This document shows positions 31,417-39,964 of a stretch of 64,000 nucleotides of DNA, in pieces. Made by a program: the position numbers and the translations under genes. The stretch is from Candidatus Nanoarchaeia archaeon (GTDB lineage Archaea; Nanobdellota; Nanobdellia; Pacearchaeales; GW2011-AR1), in the NCBI GenBank assembly GCA_028718805.1, contig JAQUKY010000005.1, positions 1-64,000 on the forward strand, written 5' to 3'. Positions within the stretch are counted from its first letter, which is position 1. Each line of letters starts with the position of its first letter. The notes beneath the pieces were generated by a model. The model did not search any database. It was not told the origin of the DNA and was given only the letters and a program-made list of their open reading frames with translations.

Positions 31417-31429
31417 TCCCCCCACCCCC
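31417..31429 (+). repeat. C-rich element 7
   Basis: CCCCCCACCCCC 17 bp after the stop of the 30749 gene, followed by CTCTCTTAAACTCTTGCTC, a good match to the companion motif. Confidence 0.7.
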
Positions 31430-31513
31430 ACCTCTCTTAAACTCTTGCTCATTATCAAAAATCATATTTTGTATTATAATCAAATTTAAATATATTGCAG
31501 AGTAGAATAAGAT

Positions 31514-31732
31514 ATGGCATTAGAAAAGCAATTAGAGTTTGAATTTTATAGAGATATGAAAAAAGCAGAAAGATATGAAAGAAGTTTTGTTAGGCATCTA
31601 TGGGATAAGAATGATTCTATTTATAATAATATAAAAGGATGGGTTATCTCAGGATTCATATTTACAGGAATCATGGGCTATCTTACACATGGTCAGGAAA
31701 TAGAAAATTATCTTAAAAATTTGTTTAATTAA
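31514..31732 (+). CDS. Small membrane protein, MALEKQ family
   Basis: This is a 72-residue protein. A charged first half (FYRDMKKAERYERSFVRHLWDK) precedes one membrane helix (GWVISGFIFTGIMGYL, about 43-58) and a short tail. Its first six residues, MALEKQ, are shared with the 68-residue membrane protein at 61854-62060. Both then have an acidic/basic helix, a single membrane helix and a short tail, suggesting a small paralogous family. No leader element. Confidence 0.65.
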   Translation: MALEKQLEFEFYRDMKKAERYERSFVRHLWDKNDSIYNNIKGWVISGFIFTGIMGYLTHGQEIENYLKNLFN

Positions 31733-31742
31733 CTCAGAAATC

Positions 31743-31756
31743 ACCCCCCCCGCCCC
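31743..31756 (+). repeat. C-rich element 8
   Basis: A CCCCCCCCGCCCC stretch 11 bp after the 31514 gene, with CTTCCTTCAAACTCCTGCC following in place of the companion motif. Confidence 0.6.
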
Positions 31757-31805
31757 TTCCTTCAAACTCCTGCCAAAGAACTAAGAAAGTAACTTTACAT
31801 TAAAC

Positions 31806-32198
31806 TTATTTTAAACATTCTAACCCGCTTAATTTCTCTACTAATTCTCTGTTGTCTAATATGGCCATTTGCTGAGCTCTTTTTTTCATCTTATCATAAA
31901 GAATTCTGTTAGCTTCCTGGGGCGTATGAACAATTCCGATAGTCATTTCCGGGTGATCTGTCCAGGTCATTGTGAGGTCAACTGAACCTGGCATAATAAA
32001 AGTATCATTAAAACGTTCAGTTAAAAGGTAATGATCATCAATCCTTGTTGCTGAAGCTGTGCCAAAAGCAGCATTATCATGTTCATACCTGTCTTGCTTA
32101 GCAATAGAATAGCTTATTTTATCAATTCCTCCAGAAATCATAAACATATTTTTATCTATCCCCCCGCATAATATTATTTTTCTTTTTTTCTGATCCAT
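31806..32198 (-). CDS. Unknown protein in the array, opposite strand
   Basis: This is a 130-residue protein with two GGIDK repeats near its start (ILCGGIDKN; ISGGIDKISYS). A beta-rich core has TATRIDDHYLLTERFN and MTWTDHPEMTIGI, with His and Asp residues. A helical tail ends KLSGLECLK. No family recognised. It is the only - strand unknown gene in the 27.9-33 kb array; its start region lies next to C-rich element 9. Confidence 0.6.
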   Translation of the reverse strand: MDQKKRKIILCGGIDKNMFMISGGIDKISYSIAKQDRYEHDNAAFGTASATRIDDHYLLTERFNDTFIMPGSVDLTMTWTDHPEMTIGIVHTPQEANRILYDKMKKRAQQMAILDNRELVEKLSGLECLK

Positions 32199-32238
32199 AG
32201 TTTTTCTGGGTATCAGCAGTTTTTAAAGTTATTCAATT

Positions 32239-32243
32239 CCCCC
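32239..32243 (+). repeat. C-rich element 9
   Basis: A CCCCC run with the companion motif CTCTTAAACGACTGATG. It lies just upstream of the 31806-32198 - strand gene, not after a + gene, and precedes the 32315 gene. Confidence 0.55.
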
Positions 32244-32314
32244 AACTCTTAAACGACTGATGTTTCGCAAAGATTAGTAACATTAATAAAAAGCAGCATA
32301 ATTGTTATATTAAT

Positions 32315-33220
32315 ATGAAATTTAAACAGATTGTAGTCTTGGACGATGCCCATATCATTGACAATTTTATAGTTAAACTTAAAAATTTTTCAGAGAATAA
32401 AGTAAGAGTTTTTAATTCTGACCCCAAAGAAAATAATGAAATAATAGAAAGACTGGATAATGCGGATTGCGCTTTGCTTAGTTGGCGTACCCCAATTAAT
32501 AAAGGGATACTCTCTGCTTGTAAAAACCTAAAATTCATTTGTCTTTGTGGAACAAATTCTGATTGTATAGATTTAGAAGAATGTAGAAAAAGAAATATTG
32601 TTGTGTCTAATATCTTTGATTATGGGGATGAAGGCGTTGTTGAATATATTTTCTTTCAGCTTCTCAATTTAATTAGGGGTTTTGGCAGATATAAATGGAA
32701 AAGTTATCCTGCTGAACTAAGTGGCAAGACCATGGGCATTATCGGTCTTGGTGTCGTAGGAAAACTATTAGCAAATGCTGCTTTAGGTTTTAAGATGAAA
32801 GTGCTTTATAATAGTAAGACAAGAAATCCAGAATGGGAAAAACGAGGATTAATCTTTGTTGATAAGGAAAAACTTCTGAAAAAGAGTGATTTTATAAGCT
32901 TACATATCCCAAGAAATGTTAAAATTCTTGAAAAAGATGATTTCAAAATAATGAAAGAAAAAATACTTATTAATACTGCTCTTGGAAAAACATTTGATGA
33001 AGAGGGTTTTGAAGAATGGATAAAACAGCCAAACAATTATGCGATTATGGATGCAGCAACAAGCAAAGACTTCTATAATAAATTTCATAATTTAGACAGA
33101 GTTATTTTTTCTGATTTTGTATCAGGAACAACCAAAGAATCTATTTTAAGATTAAATCAAAAAGTTTTGGATAATATTACTTCCTATCTTGCTGGGAAAC
33201 CTATCAACAAACTTAACTAA
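32315..33220 (+). CDS. 2-hydroxyacid dehydrogenase-like protein with altered active site
   Basis: This 301-residue protein follows the D-isomer-specific 2-hydroxyacid dehydrogenase layout, including the NAD-binding turn GIIGLGVVGKLLA near residue 142. In active enzymes the next segments carry a catalytic Arg (NTARG) and a His (TPHIAG). Here they read NTALG (about 218-222) and SDFVSG, so Arg and His appear to be lost. It may be a non-catalytic NAD-binding protein. It is single and followed by C-rich element 10. Confidence 0.75.
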   Translation: MKFKQIVVLDDAHIIDNFIVKLKNFSENKVRVFNSDPKENNEIIERLDNADCALLSWRTPINKGILSACKNLKFICLCGTNSDCIDLEECRKRNIVVSNIFDYGDEGVVEYIFFQLLNLIRGFGRYKWKSYPAELSGKTMGIIGLGVVGKLLANAALGFKMKVLYNSKTRNPEWEKRGLIFVDKEKLLKKSDFISLHIPRNVKILEKDDFKIMKEKILINTALGKTFDEEGFEEWIKQPNNYAIMDAATSKDFYNKFHNLDRVIFSDFVSGTTKESILRLNQKVLDNITSYLAGKPINKLN

Positions 33221-33222
33221 AT

Positions 33223-33233
33223 CCCCCAACCCC
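33223..33233 (+). repeat. C-rich element 10
   Basis: CCCCCAACCCC directly after the stop of the 32315 gene: the right edge of the array. Confidence 0.6.
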
Positions 33234-33250
33234 TAAAACCCAAAAAAAAA

Positions 33251-34405
33251 CTATCTCTCTTTCCAGATATGCATCCCGTATTCATCATCATCAACTCCCT
33301 GAAAATGAAAATCCAAGCCGCCTTCCCCCATGCTCAAACGCATTTCTGTCCTTGACTGATAATCTTTAAACAGCCTTGCCATTCTTTCTGCATCACTTTT
33401 GGAAATGGTGTTCAGGTAATTAATCACTTTAGATGCAACATCTATTCTCCCCTCTGGCTCTGACTCACGATTCACATGACCGCAATCACAATCAATAAAA
33501 TAAGAGTGTTTTGCAGTATTGATTTCTCCTAATTTTCCATCTATAAAAAAACCATAATCAACAGTTACCGGATGTTTTTCATTATATTCTGACTGTTCCT
33601 TTAATACCTTTTTTAATCCTTTGATAATCATTGCATCTTTAAGGTCAAAAACAGCCAGTATTCCCAAATCAGAAACATCAGATTTATCTGCCCCCTTTTC
33701 AATAAATCCGTCAATCCTGTTTTGGCAGTATTTATCAATCTCCCCCAGGACATATTTTGTGTCAGAATCTTCTGTGGCATTAACATCATGATATGATGCA
33801 GATACAGGGCCATATGTATACAGATGATGAATTTCCACAGCATCTAATCTTCTGTCTTTTAGCATCTCGTTTGCATCATTCCCGTATGGGGCAAATTTCT
33901 TCATGCCTTTTGAAAATGTTAAAAATTCTTTTTCCCCTGAAATTTTCCCATCAATGCTTATTTCATTATCTCCTTTCTCTGAAATCTCCATTGCTGGCAG
34001 GCTTTTTTCATAATCAGCTACTTTAGCCCTTCCTTCTTTTCCATACTCTAGACAAAACTTTCCCGGAAACGGCGGGAAAAATGGACCGCTTGCAAATGAC
34101 CCCTGCCTGTAATGCTCTTTTGTATAAGCCCTGCATACAAGGTCATTTCCATCTTCAACAATCAGCCAGTAACTCCCATCTTCTTCGACAAGTGCTGAAC
34201 CAAGTTTAGGCTTTTTTATTTTTGCAGAGATATCATTTACATCATTTCCATCTTCAACAATCAGCCAGAAACTTCCATCTTTCTCGACAAGTTCTGCAAG
34301 GGGTTTAGGTCCTTGTGAGTTTGCATCCTGTGCCAAAGCTTTTCCACCAAAAACAGCAATGCCTGCTCCCAATAACAACGTTACAAGTGTTTTTTTGAAT
34401 GACAT
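33251..34405 (-). CDS. Secreted protein with two N-terminal repeats
   Basis: This is a 384-residue protein. A signal peptide (LVTLLLGAGIAVFGGKALA, cleavage likely after ALA) is followed by two copies of a segment containing SFWLIVEDGNDV and SYWLIVEDGNDL (about 25 residues each, also repeated at DNA level). A large unknown domain follows with an acidic, His-rich end. Exported by the Sec route, it probably acts outside the cell. I started it at MSFKK rather than the ATG four codons upstream. No known family recognised. Confidence 0.65.
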   Translation of the reverse strand: MSFKKTLVTLLLGAGIAVFGGKALAQDANSQGPKPLAELVEKDGSFWLIVEDGNDVNDISAKIKKPKLGSALVEEDGSYWLIVEDGNDLVCRAYTKEHYRQGSFASGPFFPPFPGKFCLEYGKEGRAKVADYEKSLPAMEISEKGDNEISIDGKISGEKEFLTFSKGMKKFAPYGNDANEMLKDRRLDAVEIHHLYTYGPVSASYHDVNATEDSDTKYVLGEIDKYCQNRIDGFIEKGADKSDVSDLGILAVFDLKDAMIIKGLKKVLKEQSEYNEKHPVTVDYGFFIDGKLGEINTAKHSYFIDCDCGHVNRESEPEGRIDVASKVINYLNTISKSDAERMARLFKDYQSRTEMRLSMGEGGLDFHFQGVDDDEYGMHIWKER

Positions 34406-34482
34406 TTTGTTTTGCATAACTTACCTTATTTAATATATAGTACTCAGAAGTATTTAAGTTTAATTATAAAAAATTGAGATCC

Positions 34483-35001
34483 TCAATTGATGAATAAGCC
34501 AAGTTTACTGGCTTTTCCAAGATATTCTTTAAGTTTATCCTGCATCAATAATTCAAAGCATTCCTTTTCCACCTCAGAATAAAATAATCTAGTTGGAAGT
34601 TTCTTCAGATAGCCAATAGTCTTTCTGTAAGCTCTTATTTCACATTTAACTTTTTCTACTTGGGATAGCGGATAATGAATAAGTTCTTTAGCATAATCAT
34701 CAGAATGTGAAAATTCATGAAAAGAATGACCTGCTAAACGACCTAATGATGAAGGAATAGCTAAAAATATATTCTCTTTGCCTCCCGCGCAAACATTATA
34801 ACTTGAACCAAAAAAGGGCTGGAAATAGATTTTTATTACTCTGTCATTCATCGAATTTAAATATTTATCATCGATTAATCTTGCCTCAGAATAAAACTCA
34901 CTTGCAGAAGTTAAGATGGTTTTCTCTAAATTACTTTTAGTTTCTTCAGCTTTTTTAGGAAAGCCTACTGTTGAATAGTCTATCTTAATCAATACAGACA
35001 T
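34483..35001 (-). CDS. Putative zinc metallopeptidase-like protein with leader element
   Basis: This 172-residue protein contains the segment GHSFHEFSHSDDYAKE near residue 96, with HEFSH fitting the zinc-binding HExxH pattern. A later CEIRAYRKTI could supply the third ligand Glu. It has no signal peptide, so it would act inside the cell. It is preceded by leader element H, unlike other genes with a recognisable domain. The metal-binding assignment is from the motif only. Confidence 0.55.
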   Translation of the reverse strand: MSVLIKIDYSTVGFPKKAEETKSNLEKTILTSASEFYSEARLIDDKYLNSMNDRVIKIYFQPFFGSSYNVCAGGKENIFLAIPSSLGRLAGHSFHEFSHSDDYAKELIHYPLSQVEKVKCEIRAYRKTIGYLKKLPTRLFYSEVEKECFELLMQDKLKEYLGKASKLGLFIN

Positions 35002-35035
35002 TTTGACAATTAATCAGAACTCTTTTTCCCTAGGG
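35002..35035 (-). promoter_or_regulatory. Leader element H
   Basis: On the - strand: GCCCTAGGGAAAAAGAG, then TTCTGATTAATTG, ending at the ATG at 35001. The hairpin arms CCCTAGGG are almost loop-free. The TATA-like CTTTAAAAAC lies about 27-30 nt upstream. Confidence 0.7.
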
Positions 35036-35084
35036 CAATAGTTTAGAGGATTAACAGTTTTTAAAGTTAATTATATCCTCATTC

Positions 35085-36068
35085 TCAAAAGAAACTCTTC
35101 GCAACAATCAGCGGAAAAATAATCGTTGCATCTGCAAAAACTTTTACACTTTCAGCTTGTTTTGAAATCTTGCCCCATGAAACAGCTTCATCAGGTCTAG
35201 CCCCGCTATCTGATCCATCAAATTCATCTGCTGTATTTATGTAAACAGCATAATCAGCTCCGTTTCTATACATATTTGCATTGCATATAGAATGTTTTAC
35301 AACTCCTCCTCCAAGAATTATCATGCCTGTTTTATCTTTTCCAATTGTGCTGTTATTAAATTCAGTTGCATCTTCAACAATATCTAATTTAAAGCGGTTA
35401 TTTTTAAATCTGTAAAAATAAATCATATCTCCTAAACTTCCATCCATGATTGCAGGGCAGTAAACAGGAATATTATTTTTATAACACCAATAATAAATGC
35501 TCTGTTTATTATCAATTTCTTTTCCTAAAATCTTAATCAAATCAGAAGGAGTTCTAATCTCATCTTTATATTTTTCCAAGATAGGTAATACAAAATCCTC
35601 AAACCTGCAGTATCTTGAATTAGGAATAAGTATATTTCCTGCTCTGTTTATTCCTTTATCTCTTAATTCACTTCCTTTTAAATTAAAACCCCCTATTTTA
35701 AAATCACCCAGGCATTTTATAAAATCCTCTTCAATTCCTCCTGCTGTCGTAACAAGATAATCAATTAATTTATGCTCAGCCAAATATCTTATTACTTCTC
35801 TTACTCCTGTTGTAACCATGTTTGAAGTGTACCCTAAATAAATAAATGCCTTCTCTTTCCTCATTTTTTTGATTATTTCAACAGCTCTTGCAAAATTAGT
35901 TGCCTGGGCTCCTGTTGTCATATAACTATCAAACAATTTATCATAATCAACTTTATTATCAATACAATCATTAAAGTCATATCCCTCAACACTTAATCCA
36001 TGAGCTTCCTCACTCTCCCTGATTAAATTTTCTCTTGCAATTTTTTCATTTTTATCTTGTTTTTTCAT
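35085..36068 (-). CDS. dhs: Deoxyhypusine synthase
   Basis: This 327-residue enzyme transfers an aminobutyl group from spermidine to the lysine of aIF5A, the first step of hypusine formation. Signatures are [18 protein letters not shown], a [13 protein letters not shown] loop for NAD binding, GGIEEDFIK and the catalytic-Lys region [13 protein letters not shown] (Lys at about 300). Length and order of motifs match archaeal enzymes. Monocistronic; the - strand promoter has AT-rich DNA. Confidence 0.92.
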   Translation of the reverse strand: MKKQDKNEKIARENLIRESEEAHGLSVEGYDFNDCIDNKVDYDKLFDSYMTTGAQATNFARAVEIIKKMRKEKAFIYLGYTSNMVTTGVREVIRYLAEHKLIDYLVTTAGGIEEDFIKCLGDFKIGGFNLKGSELRDKGINRAGNILIPNSRYCRFEDFVLPILEKYKDEIRTPSDLIKILGKEIDNKQSIYYWCYKNNIPVYCPAIMDGSLGDMIYFYRFKNNRFKLDIVEDATEFNNSTIGKDKTGMIILGGGVVKHSICNANMYRNGADYAVYINTADEFDGSDSGARPDEAVSWGKISKQAESVKVFADATIIFPLIVAKSFF

Positions 36069-36312
36069 TTTGGGTTAACTTATTGGTAATGTATAAAACT
36101 ATTTTACTCTTGAGCAATCATTACTTGATGTGAATTGCCATAGCTTATCTCGTTTTATTTTATTATAGATATAGCTAAAAGAAGTAAAATCACAATTAAG
36201 ATTAATAAATAGGAATAGCTTTTGCTTCCAGTATTAAACTTAATTTATCCATGAAATTTGATGTATTTTACCCTATATAAATCTTTATAAATAAATTATA
36301 TTAAAATTTAAA

Positions 36313-36645
36313 ATGGAAGGGGATTTCAAAAGTGTTGCTGCAACAGCAGGTTATTGGGATGATAAATTATATGCCTGGTGCACTGTTTATGAACCAAAAG
36401 AAGAAATTTTAGAGATCTCTGTTCTATTTACAGGAGATATTATTCCTGCAATTGAAAATCTTGCTCAGGAGATATTCAATAAAAAGCTCCATCCGATTTT
36501 TGATCAGAAATTTGCTCCAGAGGAATTTTTCCCATTAAATAAAAATGAAATAGACTATCTCTCTGCAAAATGGCACTACCTTATGGGTGTCACAACAAAA
36601 AAAGAAGTTGAAAACTCCTTACAAAGATTATTAGAAGATAACTGA
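36313..36645 (+). CDS. Unknown protein (110 aa)
   Basis: This is an acidic soluble protein with no recognised family. It begins with SVAATAGYWDDKLYAWC and an EEILEISVLFTGDI strand pattern; the rest is helical (FAPEEFFPLNKNEIDYLSAKWHYL). A TATA box CTTTATAAATAAATT lies about 30 nt before the ATG. It is followed at 45 bp by a second short gene in the same direction. Confidence 0.6.
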   Translation: MEGDFKSVAATAGYWDDKLYAWCTVYEPKEEILEISVLFTGDIIPAIENLAQEIFNKKLHPIFDQKFAPEEFFPLNKNEIDYLSAKWHYLMGVTTKKEVENSLQRLLEDN

Positions 36646-36689
36646 TTCTATATACATATGATTTTAAACATTAAAAGATTATCATATTA

Positions 36690-36968
36690 ATGGATGATTT
36701 AGATGAAATTGTAAGAATCTCCAGAGAAGTTCTTGGATCAAAAGACCCTACAAAAGATTACATTGAATGCCCAAAATGCCATAATAAATATCATTGGAAT
36801 GTAGTCGCCAATGAACCTTTCAGAACAATCACAGATGCTGACGGGAAAAATAAGCAAAAAGTATGTGAGGATTGTTATTGGAAATGGATTGATGGAGATA
36901 TAACCAGATATTTCCCGAGAATTGAAGAAACAGACAAAGGTTTTTGTTATGTTAAAGATTTGAATTAA
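36690..36968 (+). CDS. Small zinc-binding protein (92 aa)
   Basis: The protein carries CPKCHNKYHW near residue 26 and CEDCYWKW near 58, forming a four-Cys metal site. The N-terminus is a helix (DLDEIVRISREVLGS). The end has aromatic residues (RYFPRIEETDKGFCYV). No known family is recognised; it may be an accessory protein binding nucleic acid or protein. It follows the 36313 gene and may be co-transcribed. Confidence 0.65.
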   Translation: MDDLDEIVRISREVLGSKDPTKDYIECPKCHNKYHWNVVANEPFRTITDADGKNKQKVCEDCYWKWIDGDITRYFPRIEETDKGFCYVKDLN

Positions 36969-37007
36969 AATTAGAGTAATTTCATATACAGCTTTTTACA
37001 AGTTGGC

Positions 37008-37457
37008 TTAATAACCAAAAAAGCTACCAATTAAAAATTCTGCAATTATACCATCAAACTTTACTTTTGTATTACCAGACTTTCTAAATTCAATAAGAGA
37101 TTCTCCTCCAGTATAATGATTTCCTGTAGCACTCCAAAGACCGCCAAAAGCAGATACGAGATGAGGTTCGCAACAATATTCTGACCTTTGAAAAATTTTA
37201 ACTGAATAAGGCTTAAGTGAATATCTTGCCGTATAATTTTGATGACTCCATCTTCCGTATCCATAAGAACCATTCTCTCTTTTAGAGTATTTTCTCTTGA
37301 TATCTTTCTCATGCTTACAGATATATTCCTTAAAATCTTGAGTATTTTTTTTAAGTTCGGGGTCCCATGAAGGAATAATGCTACCTCTTCTATTCCTTAA
37401 TTCTTCAAATCCTTTCAATATCTCTTCTAATCTACATTTCATTTTTATATTTACCAT
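37008..37457 (-). CDS. Unknown protein, TrmB module 5
   Basis: This is a 149-residue basic protein with no recognised family. The helical start is followed by a Tyr/Gly-rich middle (RENGSYGYGRWSHQNYTARYSL) and a beta-like end with EFRKSGNTKVKFDG. Two Cys lie next to each other (EYCCEPH). It is the only gene divergent from TrmB 37563. Start context AAATAAAATG matches the other TrmB-partner genes. Confidence 0.65.
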   Translation of the reverse strand: MVNIKMKCRLEEILKGFEELRNRRGSIIPSWDPELKKNTQDFKEYICKHEKDIKRKYSKRENGSYGYGRWSHQNYTARYSLKPYSVKIFQRSEYCCEPHLVSAFGGLWSATGNHYTGGESLIEFRKSGNTKVKFDGIIAEFLIGSFFGY

Positions 37458-37501
37458 TTTATTTACTCCTATCTAAGAATAACTAGGCTATTCTTAAAAT
37501 T

Positions 37502-37524
37502 TTGTTGTCCTAATTGGTCAACAA
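37502..37524. promoter_or_regulatory. Candidate TrmB operator, module 5
   Basis: TTGTTG and CAACAA form a perfect 6-bp inverted repeat with an 11-nt spacer in the 105-bp divergent region. The arms match modules 1 and 6. Confidence 0.6.
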
Positions 37525-37562
37525 TAGAAAGAATTAAAAAGACAAAAGAAGTTAGTCTTATC

Positions 37563-38300
37563 ATGGAAAATAAATATGTTTCAGCATTAAGAGAATATGG
37601 GCTGTCTGAGAATGAGATACAGGTTTATGTAATATTGCTTAAAGCCGGAGAGTCAAGTGTGCAGACAATAGCAAAAAATGCAGAAATTCCCAGGACTACC
37701 ACTTACCATATCTTAACCTCTTTACAACAGAAAGGACTTGTTGGTTATGCAATAAAAGAGCACATAAAATATTTTCAGGCAACAAGACCAGAAATTCTAA
37801 GGGATATCCTTAATGATAAAAAGAAGCACATTGAAGAAGCACTTCCAGAATTAAAATCCATTGCACTCACATTAAAACAAAAGCCAGAAGTTGAAATTTT
37901 TGAGGGAGTAAAGGGAATAAAAAGTATATTAATGGACGTTCTTGAAGTGAAAAAGGAAATATTACATTATGGGGACATAATCTCTTTAACGAGAAATCTT
38001 GAGTATATATTCCCACAATACATCAGCGAAAGGGTGAGGAGAAAAATACCTATAAGGATAATAGCAAAAAGAGAAAAAGAGCATGATGAGTTAATAAAAA
38101 ATGCAAGCAAAGAATATAGACAATTTAAATTTCTCCCAGGAAACTTTATCTTTAAGACAAGTGTCTTCATCTACAAGGATAAGGTAGCTATACTTAATTT
38201 GCAGGAAGAACCTTATTATGGGATTATCATAACAAATAAAGACTATAATAATACTGAAAAACAGGTGTTTGAACTTCTTTGGAAACTTGCTAAAAAATAA
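37563..38300 (+). CDS. TrmB-family transcriptional regulator, module 5
   Basis: This is a 245-residue protein. The winged helix spans about 1-75 (EYGLSENEIQVYVILLKAGES; EIPRTTTYHILTSLQQKGLVGYA). The effector domain starts at EVEIFEGVKGIKSIL near 105 and the tail is LWKLAKK. The recognition-helix segment differs from the other modules, as expected if each binds its own operator. It is divergent from the 37457 gene; a DHH phosphoesterase gene runs convergently downstream. Confidence 0.85.
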   Translation: MENKYVSALREYGLSENEIQVYVILLKAGESSVQTIAKNAEIPRTTTYHILTSLQQKGLVGYAIKEHIKYFQATRPEILRDILNDKKKHIEEALPELKSIALTLKQKPEVEIFEGVKGIKSILMDVLEVKKEILHYGDIISLTRNLEYIFPQYISERVRRKIPIRIIAKREKEHDELIKNASKEYRQFKFLPGNFIFKTSVFIYKDKVAILNLQEEPYYGIIITNKDYNNTEKQVFELLWKLAKK

Positions 38301-38349
38301 AACCCTTCATTATACCATAATGATAGATAGCCTTGACAGAACTCTATCT

Positions 38350-39402
38350 CTATTTCACCAGCTTCTCAATTCTTTCTTTGAATAAAGGCAGAGAACTAAC
38401 ATTCATTTTAGCCCCGGTGGCAAACTTATGCCCGCCTCCACTAGCCCCCTCTATGCCTTTAATAGCCTCTAAAGTCAGGCCTAAAACTTCCTTATTATTC
38501 CCCCGCATAGAAATATTCGCAATATCCCCGTTTAAATAAGCGACAACAACAATTTTTTTAGGAAATTCGTAGATTAATTGATTTGAAAGATTAGCACTCA
38601 GGCTTAATGGCCCTCCATACTGAAAATATAATAATTTATCCCCCCTTTGTTTTCTTGCTTTTTCCATTAATTCCTGATATTTTTCATTAATCTGCTCGTA
38701 TCTTCTTAAAATCTGCCTTGTCTTGCTGTTTTCTTCTAATATATCCACAGGCCCCTTGGCTCTTATCATAAATCTCAGCATATTAACAACATTTGTAGTA
38801 GTATCCTTAAGTGAAAAATCCAGGATTCTTGCAATCTTGCCAATTTCAGAAGTGTAAAGCAAATCAAAAGCAGATTTTGGATTTTTCTTGCTTAGCTCAG
38901 AATATTTTCCATTAAATTCTTCAAAAAAATCAGGAAGATAGCAGTCACTTATGCAGCCAATAATCGCAAGCCAAATGTCTTCTTTTTTATTAGCCGCCTT
39001 ATAACAAATATAAGAAACAGGCTCATTATTTTTATCATTATGATATGAATTGTAATAGTGAATATCTTTATCTTCGGGCTTATCAACCATGTGATGATCA
39101 ACCCAGACAATAGGAAGATTATCCTGCTTTATTTTATCCAAAAACTCCTTGCTTACAATGGGTTTATCCAGGATAAATACATAATCTGGCTTTAATTCAG
39201 CAACTTTCCTGTAATAACTTATATTCAGATCAGGAAATGATTTTATCGCAACTCCCCTCCCCCTCCCAAGAAATCTCTGCAGCAGCAAAAAACTGCACAA
39301 TCCATCATCATCATTATCAAAAAAGAACAAAGGATTCTGGGCTTTATCCAGGTGTTCTCTTATTTCATCTATTTGTTTGTCTGTCAGCATAAAATAATTC
39401 AA
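38350..39402 (-). CDS. DHH-family phosphoesterase (RecJ/NrnA-like)
   Basis: This 350-residue protein has the DHH motifs. Motif I is FFDNDDDGLCSFLLLQ with the Asp cluster, motif III is IVWVDHHMVD, and near the end GGGHKFATGAKMN marks the DHHA1 domain. Such proteins act on nucleic acids (RecJ) or small oligonucleotides (NrnA). The C-terminal GGGH is kept and metal-binding residues appear intact. It is single, convergent with TrmB 37563. The start may be the ATG four codons downstream (MLTDKQ). Confidence 0.85.
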   Translation of the reverse strand: MNYFMLTDKQIDEIREHLDKAQNPLFFFDNDDDGLCSFLLLQRFLGRGRGVAIKSFPDLNISYYRKVAELKPDYVFILDKPIVSKEFLDKIKQDNLPIVWVDHHMVDKPEDKDIHYYNSYHNDKNNEPVSYICYKAANKKEDIWLAIIGCISDCYLPDFFEEFNGKYSELSKKNPKSAFDLLYTSEIGKIARILDFSLKDTTTNVVNMLRFMIRAKGPVDILEENSKTRQILRRYEQINEKYQELMEKARKQRGDKLLYFQYGGPLSLSANLSNQLIYEFPKKIVVVAYLNGDIANISMRGNNKEVLGLTLEAIKGIEGASGGGHKFATGAKMNVSSLPLFKERIEKLVK

Positions 39403-39473
39403 ATTGTAAGCTTAATATATTTTGCTGTTTCTTATTTTTATGAAACCTGAACACCTTTAATCTGGATTTGTGT

Positions 39474-39818
39474 TTAGTGCGGAGAAAATTCTAAGTCAGG
39501 ACCCCCACACAAAGAAAAATCATTATAATCCTCAACTGGCCCTGTTATTTTAATACAATCAGAATATTCTTTTATTCTATCTAATTCCCCTCTGGTTAGC
39601 TTTCTAGATATTTCATACCCTCTAATAGTATCCCAATATAAGTTGTCACTAAAATAAGCCCCAAAACCAACTGTTAAATTACCCTCAGAAGGAAGAAGTC
39701 TTTCAGCAAATTTAAGACAGTTAAAATCATCAGCAGAAGGAAATGCCATGGTTCTAGCTACCCTGTCTATAATCCCCCTATCGCTGGTTCTCACAATGTA
39801 TTTATATGGCTCTACCAT
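39474..39818 (-). CDS. Unknown protein, last gene of TrmB module 6
   Basis: This is a 114-residue soluble protein with no recognised family. The start is MVEPYKYIVRTSDRG, and one Cys lies near the end (SLCGGPDLEF). The ATG at 39818 follows the AbrB-like gene by TAAAATG, as in module 2. It is not related in sequence to the module 2 gene in the same place. An upstream in-frame start at 39842 lies inside the AbrB-like gene and is disfavoured. Confidence 0.65.
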   Translation of the reverse strand: MVEPYKYIVRTSDRGIIDRVARTMAFPSADDFNCLKFAERLLPSEGNLTVGFGAYFSDNLYWDTIRGYEISRKLTRGELDRIKEYSDCIKITGPVEDYNDFSLCGGPDLEFSPH

Positions 39819-39819
39819 T

Positions 39820-39963
39820 TTATCTTCCCTCCAAAATTTCAATTGTAACTTGAGTTAAAGTCCCAGGCTTTAGCTGTTCTTCTAATATTTTAGGCACAAC
39901 TATTATTGCCTGGCTGCCATGCTTAGCAATCTTTTTTGTTATTGTGAATTGTTTTTGTGACAT
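39820..39963 (-). CDS. 47-residue AbrB-like DNA-binding protein, TrmB module 6
   Basis: Paralogue of the protein at 10040-10183: about 42 of 47 residues agree by eye (for example SQKQFTITKKIAKHGSQ, LEEQLKPGTLTQVTIEI). It fits the SpoVT/AbrB swapped-hairpin type. It is the middle gene of a three-gene operon divergent from TrmB 40464. The gene arrangement unknown, AbrB-like, unknown repeats in modules 2 and 6, with TAAAATG junctions on both sides. Confidence 0.75.
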   Translation of the reverse strand: MSQKQFTITKKIAKHGSQAIIVVPKILEEQLKPGTLTQVTIEILEGR

Positions 39964-39964
39964 T

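Noticed and set aside
24349..33233. The array as an integron with attC sites
   Set aside because: No integron integrase is in the window, and the flanks lack the paired inverted core sites of attC. Cassette-like is used only as a description.
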